Shown: positions 1 through 4,917 of the stretch, piece after piece
How the letters are laid out: each line of letters opens with the position of its first letter
Position numbering within the stretch: position 1 is the first letter of the stretch
Assembly: GCA_016463045.1 (NCBI GenBank)
Contig: JAEMSB010000364.1
Coordinates: forward strand, 1-5,120
DNA from: Niveispirillum sp.
GTDB taxonomy: Bacteria; Pseudomonadota; Alphaproteobacteria; Azospirillales; Azospirillaceae
Direction: 5' to 3'
DNA: 5,120 nt
The notes under the pieces: model-generated
The model's database searches: none
What the model was told of the DNA's origin: nothing
The model's input: the letters and a program-made list of their open reading frames with translations, nothing else
Program-made: the position numbers and the translations under genes

Positions 1-135
1 ACCTGGGCCGCCGTCAATGGTCTGGTGGAGGGCATCGTGTCCGGCAACCTGGCCCCTGTTAGCAGTGCCGATCCGGAACTGATGATGGCCGAACTGGTGG
101 AAACGCTGGCCGCGGGGCTGCGGGTGCGGGGGTAA
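1..135 (+). CDS. C-terminal end of a probable TetR/AcrR-family transcriptional regulator (partial)
   Basis: Only the last 44 codons are in the window. Frame 1 is open from base 1 and stops at TAA 133-135. The peptide begins TWAAVNGLVEGIVSG and ends with an amphipathic helix (ELMMAELVETLAAGLRV). This resembles the end of the TetR ligand-binding domain, where a Trp-x-x-x-Asn/His-Gly-Leu helix is followed by a closing helix that takes part in dimerisation. The DNA-binding domain, which would settle the family, lies upstream of the window. If the call is right, this is a small-molecule-responsive repressor. It is separated by 45 bases from the toxin gene on the same strand, and no convincing terminator lies between them, so read-through is possible. 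The reading frame is secure; the family is a moderate-confidence inference. Confidence 0.6.
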   Translation, partial: TWAAVNGLVEGIVSGNLAPVSSADPELMMAELVETLAAGLRVRG

Positions 136-155
136 GCATCATCCCTTGCCAACAA

Positions 156-172
156 CTTCGCTATTGGCGAAG
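156..172 (+). promoter_or_regulatory. 17-bp palindrome ahead of the toxin-antitoxin genes (candidate autoregulatory operator or RNA hairpin)
   Basis: CTTCGC (156-161) and GCGAAG (167-172) form a perfect 6-bp inverted repeat around a 5-base spacer, centred 17 bases before the toxin start. XRE-type antitoxins typically bind short palindromes at their own promoter, so this is the natural candidate operator. As RNA, the right arm would cover much of the weak purine-rich ribosome site GAAGA (169-173) of the toxin. I could not identify a convincing -35/-10 pair in the 45-base gap, so the promoter may lie within the end of the upstream gene. Confidence 0.42.
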
Positions 173-180
173 ATGGCGGA

Positions 181-432
181 ATGAAGCTGATTGTCCTGTC
201 GGGCGCGCAAAAGACCCTGCGGAGCATGCCGAGGCATGATGCGATGGCGATGCTGGAGAAATTGCACCTGTTCGCCGCCGATCCCTATGCCCGGCATGCA
301 TGGGCCAAGTCGTTCGGCGATGGTGACGGTCGCATCCGGCATGGGGATTGGCGCGCGCTGTACAAGATCGACAATGGCGTGATGACGGTCACGATCACCA
401 GGGTCGGCAACCGTCGGGAGGTCTATCGATGA
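181..432 (+). CDS. Type II toxin, RelE/ParE (HigB-like) family
   Basis: An 83-residue basic protein. RelE/ParE/HigB toxins share a small fold with a C-terminal beta sheet; RelE/HigB members cleave mRNA on the ribosome and ParE members inhibit gyrase. The C-terminal half carries the family pattern: the segment GRIRHGDWRALYKI (50-63), then a strand TVTITRVGNRREVYR (69-83). Candidate functional residues are R51, R53, R58, R74, R78, R79 and Y82; RelE/HigB enzymes use Arg, Lys, His and Tyr in this region. The length is slightly short but complete for the family. The start ATG at 181 has only a weak ribosome site (GAAGA 169-173 or GGCGGA 175-180). The stop overlaps the antitoxin start (ATGA, 429-432). 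Toxin-first order with an XRE partner resembles HigBA rather than RelBE. Whether the target is mRNA or gyrase cannot be read from sequence. Confidence 0.88.
   Translation: MKLIVLSGAQKTLRSMPRHDAMAMLEKLHLFAADPYARHAWAKSFGDGDGRIRHGDWRALYKIDNGVMTVTITRVGNRREVYR
416..421 (+). promoter_or_regulatory. Strong ribosome binding site of the antitoxin gene
   Basis: GGGAGG lies inside the end of the toxin gene, 7 bases before ATG 429. It is the strongest Shine-Dalgarno match in the left part of the window. It decides the antitoxin start at 429 rather than the in-frame ATG at 348, which lies deep inside the toxin gene and lacks such a site. Confidence 0.75.
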
Positions 433-821
433 ACGCCATCATATTGCGCCCGGTGCGGGAAGATGCGGATACCGTCACCTTAAATCGCAGCGATTTCGAA
501 GCGCTGATGGAGGCGCTGGAAGATGCGCAGGACCTAGCCGAAAGCCGGGAAGCCCTTGCCCGCCTGCAGCGTGGTGAGGAAGAAGCGTTCCCGATAGAGT
601 TGATCGAGCAGATTCTGGACGGCATGTCACCGGTACGCGCCTACCGGCAGTACCGTGGCCTGACGCAGCAGGCGTTGGCGCAGGCTGCCGGCGTCTCCCC
701 CTCATACCTCAGCGAGATCGAGGCGGGACGTAAACCCGGCAGTGTTGATGCCATGGTCCGAATCGCAACGGCGCTGCGTGTGGCCGTCGATGACCTGCTG
801 CACCCCCGGCCCACTGCATGA
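429..821 (+). CDS. XRE-family antitoxin with an N-terminal extension, partner of the RelE/ParE-type toxin
   Basis: A 130-residue protein that would neutralise the upstream toxin and repress the shared promoter. Residues about 68-124 form an XRE/Cro-C1 helix-turn-helix domain (AYRQYRGLTQQALAQAAG, then SPSYLSEIEAGRKPGSVDAM and a closing helix to DDLL). Residues 1-60 form a separate acidic helical region with VTLNRSDFEALMEALEDA (16-33). This resembles the N-terminal part of Phd/RelB-like antitoxins and could contact the toxin, giving the unusual order of toxin-binding part first and DNA-binding part last. A Phd-like relationship is inference; the helix-turn-helix is clear. The start overlaps the toxin stop (ATGA) and has a GGGAGG site 7 bases upstream. 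The stop TGA 819-821 overlaps the start of the next gene. A HigA-like antitoxin is the closest familiar comparison. Confidence 0.88.
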   Translation: MNAIILRPVREDADTVTLNRSDFEALMEALEDAQDLAESREALARLQRGEEEAFPIELIEQILDGMSPVRAYRQYRGLTQQALAQAAGVSPSYLSEIEAGRKPGSVDAMVRIATALRVAVDDLLHPRPTA

Positions 822-2092
822 TGCGCGTTCTTCTCACTCCCCTGCTGGCGGCGATCCTGATCCTTCCAGCACCTGCATGGGCACAAGGGAGCCGGGAGCC
901 GTCAACCTTGCCGGCAGCAACCCTGCTGGAAAGCCGGCTGTGCGGGTCGCTGACGGTGGCCATTGATGCGGTTCCCGGTAAGGGGCCGGCCTTTCTGCGC
1001 AGTTTCGACCACCCGTCGGGCGCGGGCGCGCCGGCGGAGGATGCGTTGAAGAATGCAGCTTTCACCTATGACAATGCGCTGGCCGCCATCGCCCTGGTCG
1101 CCTGTGGCCGTGCCACCAAGGCAAGGCGCATCGGCGATGCGCTGTTGTCAGCGGTGGAGAATGACCGGGCGGGGGCGATGGGGCGGCTGCGCACCACCTA
1201 TCGCGCCGGGCCGCAGCAGGAATTTCCCATCCCGCCCAATGGCTGGTGGAACCAGAAGGCCGGACGGTGGGAGGAAGATGCCTATCAGGTGGGAACCGCC
1301 ACCGGCAATGTCGCCTGGGCAGGGCTAGCCCTGCTGACGCTCGCCGATGCCATGAACGAGCCGAAATACCGGGCGGGGGCGGCCAAACTGGGCGCCTGGG
1401 TCCTGACCAATACGCGCGATGCCAAGGGCTCGGGCGGGTTTACAGGCGGGGTGCATGGTGACGGGGCGGGCACCCAGGCCCTGACCTGGAAGTCGGTCGA
1501 ACATAATACCGACCTTGTCGCTTTGTTCGGCTGGCTGGAACGGGCCGGCGTGCCGGGGGGTGACTGGGCGGCGGGCAAGGCGGCGGCGCTGGGTTTCCTG
1601 AATACGCTATGGCGGGCGGATGGGGGGTATTTCCCGACCGGCACGCTGCCCGATGGCGTGAGCGTCAATGACGGCAATTCCGGCCTTGATGCCTTGCTCT
1701 GGCCCCTGCTGCTGCCCGAGTCGTCGCGTGACTGGCGCCGGGCGCTCGACCGTGCGGATCAGGTGCATGGCGTGGCCGGCGGTTATGATTTCAATGGCGA
1801 CCGCGATGGCGTCTGGGTGGAGGGCACGGCACAGGCGGCCCTTTCCTGGGCATCCGTGGGGGAGCGGGAGCGGGCGGAAAAACTGCTGGCAGGCCTGATC
1901 GGTGATATCAGCCCCGGCGGGTACCTGTGGGCCACGCGTGGGGACAAGGTGTCCACCGGCTTTGCCATCGGCCCTGACAGCAAGGGGGCCGATTTCTTCT
2001 ATTACCGACAACCGCATCTGGGGGCCACGGCCTGGGCCGTGCTGGCGGCCAAGGGCTGGAACCCGTTCACGGGCAGGACCATCAGCCCTTGA
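818..2092 (+). CDS. Exported protein of probable alpha/alpha-toroid (six-hairpin glycosidase-like) fold, function unknown
   Basis: A 424-residue protein. Residues 1-22 are a signal peptide (MMRVLLTPLLAAILILPAPAWA, cleaved after A-W-A), so it acts in the periplasm or outside. The mature part is a series of helical repeats joined by glycine and aromatic-rich loops: FTYDNALAAIALVACG (82-97), QVGTATGNVAWAGLALL (157-173), KSVEHNTDLVALFGWL (225-240), GNSGLDALLWPLLLPE (286-301), DGVWVEGTAQAALSWASVG (330-348) and HLGATAWAVLAAKGWNPF (400-417). This pattern suggests an alpha/alpha barrel as in six-hairpin glycosidases, polysaccharide lyases or sugar epimerases. Conserved-looking acidic and aromatic residues (D85, E228, D232, E335) could line a carbohydrate site, but no specific catalytic signature is recognised. 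The start is ATG 818 or the adjacent ATG 821 (MRVLL). Neither has a Shine-Dalgarno site, so translation may be coupled to the overlapping antitoxin gene. CDS secure; fold moderate; substrate unknown. Confidence 0.85.
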   Translation: MMRVLLTPLLAAILILPAPAWAQGSREPSTLPAATLLESRLCGSLTVAIDAVPGKGPAFLRSFDHPSGAGAPAEDALKNAAFTYDNALAAIALVACGRATKARRIGDALLSAVENDRAGAMGRLRTTYRAGPQQEFPIPPNGWWNQKAGRWEEDAYQVGTATGNVAWAGLALLTLADAMNEPKYRAGAAKLGAWVLTNTRDAKGSGGFTGGVHGDGAGTQALTWKSVEHNTDLVALFGWLERAGVPGGDWAAGKAAALGFLNTLWRADGGYFPTGTLPDGVSVNDGNSGLDALLWPLLLPESSRDWRRALDRADQVHGVAGGYDFNGDRDGVWVEGTAQAALSWASVGERERAEKLLAGLIGDISPGGYLWATRGDKVSTGFAIGPDSKGADFFYYRQPHLGATAWAVLAAKGWNPFTGRTISP

Positions 2093-2094
2093 TG

Positions 2095-2154
2095 ATGGGG
2101 GCCTGCTTCTGGGATGCTGCCACCCCCGGCAATCCATAAAGAAGAAGCCCCCAT
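2095..2154 (+). promoter_or_regulatory. Inverted repeat that could sequester the start of the cyclophilin gene
   Basis: ATGGGGGC (2095-2102) is perfectly complementary to GCCCCCAT (2147-2154), and CTTC (2106-2109) to GAAG (2141-2144), with small internal loops. The right arm contains the ribosome site GAAGAAG (2141-2147) and the first two bases of the start codon (2153). A competing pairing uses GGGGG 2097-2101 with CCCCC 2123-2127, which would free the start. There is no T-run, so this is not a standard terminator. A regulatory role is inference. Confidence 0.35.
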
Positions 2155-3055
2155 GCGCCTGACCCTGCTTGCCACTGCTGCCCTTCTGGCCCTTTCCCTG
2201 CCTGCCGCCGCCCAGGACGCGCCCAAGCGCGCCACACCGGCAGAGGTGCTGGCGGCATCCCCCGCCGGCGACTGGCGCGTGCCGGTGCCGGAGAACACGT
2301 TCTACATGGACCTGCCAGGCGGGCGCGTGGTGATCGAACTGGCGCCGGCCTTTGCCCCGGTGCATGTGGAGAACATGCGCAAGCTGGCGCGGGAGAACTG
2401 GTACGAGGGGACGTTCATCGTCCGTGTGCAGGATAATTACGTGACCCAGTGGGGCATGCCGGACGAAACGCCCAAGCCCATGAAGACGGCCCTGGACAAG
2501 CTGGCGCCTGAATTCACCATCAAGGACGGGGCCAGAACCCTGCCCTTTGCCAAGCTGCCCGACCCAGATGCCTATGCGCCGGAGGTCGGCATTTCCGACA
2601 TCTTCCCCGCCGCGCGTGATCCCAAGACGGGGGAGGCCTGGATGACCCATTGCTATGGCATCGTGGGTGTCGGGCGCGGGATGCCGCTGGACAGTGGCAG
2701 CGGGGCGGAACTGTACACCGTCATCGGCCATTCCCCGCGCCCCCTGGACAAGGTCATCACCCTGGTGGGCCGTGTCCTGAAGGGGATGGAGCTGCTGACG
2801 GCCCTGCCGCGCGGCACGGGCACGCTGGGCTTCTACGAGAAGGTCGAACAGCGCGTGCCCATCACGGCGGTACGTCTGGCCACCGATGTACCGGAAGCGG
2901 AGCGGGAAAAGATCGAGGTCCTGTCCGGCCAGAGCGAGACCTACACGAAATGGCGCGATGCCCGCCGCTTCCGTCAGGATGATTTCTTCATCCGCGCCTC
3001 GGGCCATATTGATGTCTGCAACGCCATGCCGCCGGTCCGGGCGGTGAAGGGATAA
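2153..3055 (+). CDS. Exported cyclophilin-type peptidylprolyl isomerase, divergent
   Basis: A 300-residue protein. Cyclophilins catalyse cis-trans isomerisation of X-Pro bonds; this one would act on proteins in the periplasm. Residues 1-20 are a signal peptide (ending LPAAA before QD). The domain starts at FYMDLPGGRVVIELAP (50-65). The active-site stretch VRVQDNYVTQWG (90-101) aligns with human cyclophilin A: R91 to R55, Y96 to F60, Q99 to Q63. GSGAELYTVIG (182-192), LD (198-199) and GRVLKGMELL (206-215) match the later strands and the typical end of the domain. Differences: the usual His before the catalytic Arg is Val, the W121 and H126 positions are P197 and I202, about 40 extra residues follow Q99, and there is a tail of about 60 residues. 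The start at 2153 is chosen over ATG 2114 because GAAGAAG lies 5 bases ahead and the signal peptide begins there. Activity is likely but not assured. Confidence 0.88.
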   Translation: MRLTLLATAALLALSLPAAAQDAPKRATPAEVLAASPAGDWRVPVPENTFYMDLPGGRVVIELAPAFAPVHVENMRKLARENWYEGTFIVRVQDNYVTQWGMPDETPKPMKTALDKLAPEFTIKDGARTLPFAKLPDPDAYAPEVGISDIFPAARDPKTGEAWMTHCYGIVGVGRGMPLDSGSGAELYTVIGHSPRPLDKVITLVGRVLKGMELLTALPRGTGTLGFYEKVEQRVPITAVRLATDVPEAEREKIEVLSGQSETYTKWRDARRFRQDDFFIRASGHIDVCNAMPPVRAVKG

Positions 3056-3058
3056 GGG

Positions 3059-3562
3059 TTACAGCCGCTTGGGCAGCGACAGGCCGCGTTCGCGCGCGGC
3101 CTTGGCGAAACTGTCCCAGGCCTTGTCGGACACACCCTCCGCCCAGGCCTGGCCCAGGGCCATGCTCTGCTGGATGATGGTGGGTGACATCGCCACCAGC
3201 TTGCGGCCCACCGGTGATTTGTAGAACCCGATCATCTGATCCAGCTCTGCCGCCGTGAAATGGGCGGCGTAGAGGCCCGTGATACCGCGCGACAGTTCTG
3301 GCAGGGCGGCCCGCGCCTTTGGCAGGAAATGATCGCGCACCAGGGCCGTCACCTCCGCCTCCCGCCCTGGATTTTCATGGGCCAGCAGTTCCTCAGCCTG
3401 GCGTGTGACGCTGATCAGGGTCTGGTCGGCAAGTCCGGCGGCACCAGCCAGTTCCATCAGGGTGCGAGCCTTGTCCAGACGGGCAGCATCCTCCCCCTTG
3501 GCCGAAGCGGTGACAGGCGTCAGCAGGGCGAACAGCAACGGGGCAAGCAACAGGACACGCAC
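3059..3562 (-). CDS. Exported DUF2059-domain protein
   Basis: A 167-residue protein. Residues 1-21 are a signal peptide (MRVLLLAPLLFALLTPVTASA, cleaved before KG), so it is periplasmic or surface-exposed. The mature part is helical. Residues 98-134, including LYAAHFTAAELDQMIGFY (98-114) and SPVGRKLVAMSPTI (116-129), are the hallmark of DUF2059, a family of small exported proteins without an established biochemical role. The length is typical of the family. The start is GTG at 3560-3562, supported by GAGGTG on the minus strand (3570-3575) 7 bases upstream and by the fit of the signal peptide. The gene converges on the cyclophilin gene with only 3 bases between stops and is divergent from the gene at 3823. 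Family assignment is from memory of the motif; function unknown. Confidence 0.85.
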   Translation of the reverse strand: MRVLLLAPLLFALLTPVTASAKGEDAARLDKARTLMELAGAAGLADQTLISVTRQAEELLAHENPGREAEVTALVRDHFLPKARAALPELSRGITGLYAAHFTAAELDQMIGFYKSPVGRKLVAMSPTIIQQSMALGQAWAEGVSDKAWDSFAKAARERGLSLPKRL

Positions 3563-3569
3563 GGCACAG

Positions 3570-3575
3570 CACCTC
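3570..3575 (-). promoter_or_regulatory. Ribosome binding site deciding the GTG start of the DUF2059 gene
   Basis: The minus strand reads GAGGTG, 7 bases before GTG 3562-3560. It supports a GTG start in a gene whose first codon would otherwise be doubtful. Confidence 0.6.
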
Positions 3576-3638
3576 AGGCACAGGACATTGACGACAGCCT
3601 ACCCCCCTGCCGCCAAACCGTCAGCAGTGATCCGCCAG

Positions 3639-3648
3639 CCCGCGCGGG
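3639..3648. repeat. 10-bp GC palindrome in the divergent intergenic region
   Basis: CCCGCGCGGG is a perfect palindrome with no spacer, 77 bases ahead of the DUF2059 start. It might be a protein-binding site, but in GC-rich DNA such a sequence can arise by chance. Confidence 0.25.
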
Positions 3649-3667
3649 TGGGAAAAGAGGACAGGGC

Positions 3668-3690
3668 AACCCGGCAAAAAGCGCCGGGTT
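3668..3690. repeat. Hairpin-forming inverted repeat in the divergent intergenic region
   Basis: AACCCGGC (3668-3675) and GCCGGGTT (3683-3690) form a perfect 8-bp stem around the loop AAAAAGC. No T-run follows on either strand, so it is not a standard intrinsic terminator. It directly abuts the paired palindromes that begin at 3691-3692 and may belong to the same control region. Confidence 0.45.
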
Positions 3691-3691
3691 C

Positions 3692-3726
3692 CTTGCAGGG
3701 GGCAAGGGGTTCTTGCGGAATGCAAG
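3692..3726. promoter_or_regulatory. Two tandem CTTGC-N5-GCAAG palindromes, candidate double operator
   Basis: Half-sites are CTTGC 3692-3696, GCAAG 3702-3706, CTTGC 3712-3716 and GCAAG 3722-3726. Successive half-sites start exactly 10 bases apart, and the two palindrome centres (3699 and 3719) are 20 bases apart, about two turns of the helix. The spacers differ (AGGGG and GGAAT) while the arms are identical, as expected for a conserved binding site for two dimers on one face of DNA. The array lies 129 bases ahead of the DUF2059 start and 96 bases ahead of ATG 3823, so it could control either or both divergent genes. The regulator is unknown. Successive small RNA hairpins are an alternative reading. 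Confidence 0.55.
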
Positions 3727-3789
3727 GCATCGCCTTTTACCAACCCATTGGAATCATTGAAGCGCACCGAACTGGCCCAGAGATTGCTT

Positions 3790-3819
3790 GGTTCCCGCCG
3801 TCACCAACCGACGGGGACC
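3790..3819 (+). promoter_or_regulatory. Possible hairpin covering the ribosome site of the gene at 3823
   Basis: GGTTCCCG (3790-3797) pairs with CGGGGACC (3812-3819) with a single G-T wobble and a 14-base loop. A competing shorter stem is CCGTC (3798-3802) with GACGG (3810-3814). The right arm contains GGGGA (3813-3817), the likely Shine-Dalgarno site 5 bases before ATG 3823. A role in translation control is inference only. Confidence 0.28.
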
Positions 3820-3822
3820 ATC

Positions 3823-4845
3823 ATGGACGGCGGCGCGCATCTTCACCTTCTCCCTTCCCAGGACAGCCAGACGGAGGCCGAGGGCAGCTTTGCCCAACTG
3901 TACCGTCAGGCGCATGGCAAGGCCGGCCTGTCGCGGCTGGGTGTGGGGGCGATCCTGGACTGGCTGACACGCCGGGGCGGGGATGCACAGGGCATCGATA
4001 CGCTGCTCGATGATGGGCTACCGCTGACCTCGGACAATCGCGACCGGGTGAAGGGCAACCTTTTCCTGTCCTACCTGTTCCATGATCTGCGCGAGAAGCT
4101 GCGGGTGCATATGGAGGCGGCGCGCGATGCCGGCGACGGCCCCTTCGCTCCCCTGCCCAATGGCCTGACCCAGCAGCAGAAACTGAACTGGCTGCGCGCC
4201 CAGGCTTGTATCAGCCTCAATCTGGTGCTGGATGAATGGGCAGCCGATCTGGCGGGCAAGCCGGCGCCCGCCTGCCCCTTCGCCCGTATGGCCCGCTTTG
4301 CGCAGGGATTCTTCAAGGGTTCCGCCCTTTATGCCCGCGCCGACCATGACATGGTTTCCATCTCCAAGACCGGCAGCAATACCGCCCTGCATATGTGCTT
4401 CAGCCTGGTGGAGGCGTCGCTGCATCTGGGCCTGGACATGGCCGTTCCCGCCTGGCGCGACGCCATGTGGCGCAGCCGCAAGGAGCTGAAGACGCTGGCC
4501 GCCGGCAGCCTGGGTATGATCGTCACCTTCCTGCACAGCTCCAAGCTGGAGCCGGAGGGCGAAAGTGCCGTGAACCCGACAACGGGGGAGGCCTGCGCCT
4601 TCAAGGTGGAACATGCGCCCGATGGCGTGCGCCTGCGCCTGGATGCCCGGTCCATCACGCCGTTCAGCACGGGCAATGACCGGATCTATACCGGCTGCCC
4701 CGCCTTTCATGTGTCCGGCATGATCGAGATGTATCTGGACTGGGTGCTGGATCTGGCCATCCATCATGGCCTGCATCAGCCCGAACGCCCCGTCATCGAC
4801 CGCCCCTGGCCGCAGCGCTGGCACCACGGCATGGCGGCGGAGTAA
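3823..4845 (+). CDS. Hypothetical protein, 340 residues, family not recognised
   Basis: A long open frame with codon use like its neighbours, but I do not recognise the family. There is no signal peptide and no obvious membrane segment, so it is probably cytoplasmic. Visible regions: a helical N-terminal half (LFLSYLFHDLREKLRVHMEA, 80-99; QQQKLNWLRAQACISLNLVL, 117-136), a central segment SISKTGSNTALHMCFSLVEA (179-198) leading into a helix with AWRDAMWRSRKELKTLA (210-226), a beta-like stretch FKVEHAPDGVRLRLDARSI (260-278), then YTGCPAFHVSGMIEMYLDWV (289-308) and a short Pro/Trp-rich tail. Cysteines C129, C151, C192, C258 and C292 and the nearby histidines do not form a recognisable metal motif. 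The start ATG 3823 has GGGGA 5 bases upstream. An in-frame TTG at 3748 would add 25 residues, but that stretch shows weaker codon bias and overlaps the hairpins. The gene ends 14 bases before a strong terminator and appears to stand alone. Confidence 0.85.
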   Translation: MDGGAHLHLLPSQDSQTEAEGSFAQLYRQAHGKAGLSRLGVGAILDWLTRRGGDAQGIDTLLDDGLPLTSDNRDRVKGNLFLSYLFHDLREKLRVHMEAARDAGDGPFAPLPNGLTQQQKLNWLRAQACISLNLVLDEWAADLAGKPAPACPFARMARFAQGFFKGSALYARADHDMVSISKTGSNTALHMCFSLVEASLHLGLDMAVPAWRDAMWRSRKELKTLAAGSLGMIVTFLHSSKLEPEGESAVNPTTGEACAFKVEHAPDGVRLRLDARSITPFSTGNDRIYTGCPAFHVSGMIEMYLDWVLDLAIHHGLHQPERPVIDRPWPQRWHHGMAAE

Positions 4846-4859
4846 AGCGCAGCACATGA

Positions 4860-4893
4860 AAAACGGGGGATGCGATGACGCATCCCCCGTTTT
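4860..4893. terminator. Bidirectional rho-independent terminator
   Basis: A perfect 15-bp stem, AAAACGGGGGATGCG (4860-4874) with CGCATCCCCCGTTTT (4879-4893), around the 4-base loop ATGA. On the plus strand it is followed by CTTT after the TTTT of the stem; on the minus strand the stem ends in TTTTT. It sits between the stops of two converging genes (4845 and 4918) and can terminate both. Confidence 0.93.
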
Positions 4894-4917
4894 CTTTGAC
4901 CGCCAGGGCGAGGCCGA

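Noticed and set aside
348..428. Extended antitoxin start at ATG 348
   Set aside because: It would overlap the toxin by 85 bases. ATG 429 has GGGAGG at 7 bases and the classic ATGA overlap.
2095..2127. Terminator after the toroid gene using GGGGG and CCCCC
   Set aside because: The stem is short and no T-run follows. A start-codon hairpin is the better reading.
1607..3007. A 466-codon open frame on the minus strand, antisense to the toroid and cyclophilin genes
   Set aside because: Its translation is rich in His, Gly, Gln and Arg with no domain pattern. It is antisense to two convincing genes with signal peptides, and long antisense frames are expected in GC-rich DNA.
3687..3726. Tandem 20-base repeat as a minimal CRISPR or satellite
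   Set aside because: Only two imperfect units, no spacers, and the identity is concentrated in the palindrome arms, which fits an operator better.
3713..3740. Possible promoter with -35 TTGCGG and -10 TTTTAC at 16-base spacing
   Set aside because: The -10 matches the consensus at only three of six positions. It is plausible from its location, but too weak to annotate.
3748..3822. TTG 3748 as start of the unrecognised gene, adding 25 residues
   Set aside because: A rare start codon without a ribosome site, weaker third-position bias and overlap with a hairpin. ATG 3823 has GGGGA at 5 bases.
3405..4013. A 202-codon plus-strand frame across the divergent region
   Set aside because: It overlaps the DUF2059 gene and the beginning of the 3823 gene in another frame, and its Arg/Pro/Ser-rich translation looks non-coding.
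4018..4857. A 279-codon open frame on the minus strand, antisense to the 340-residue gene
   Set aside because: Low-complexity composition and no motif. The plus-strand frame has the better codon use, a ribosome site and a terminator directly after it.
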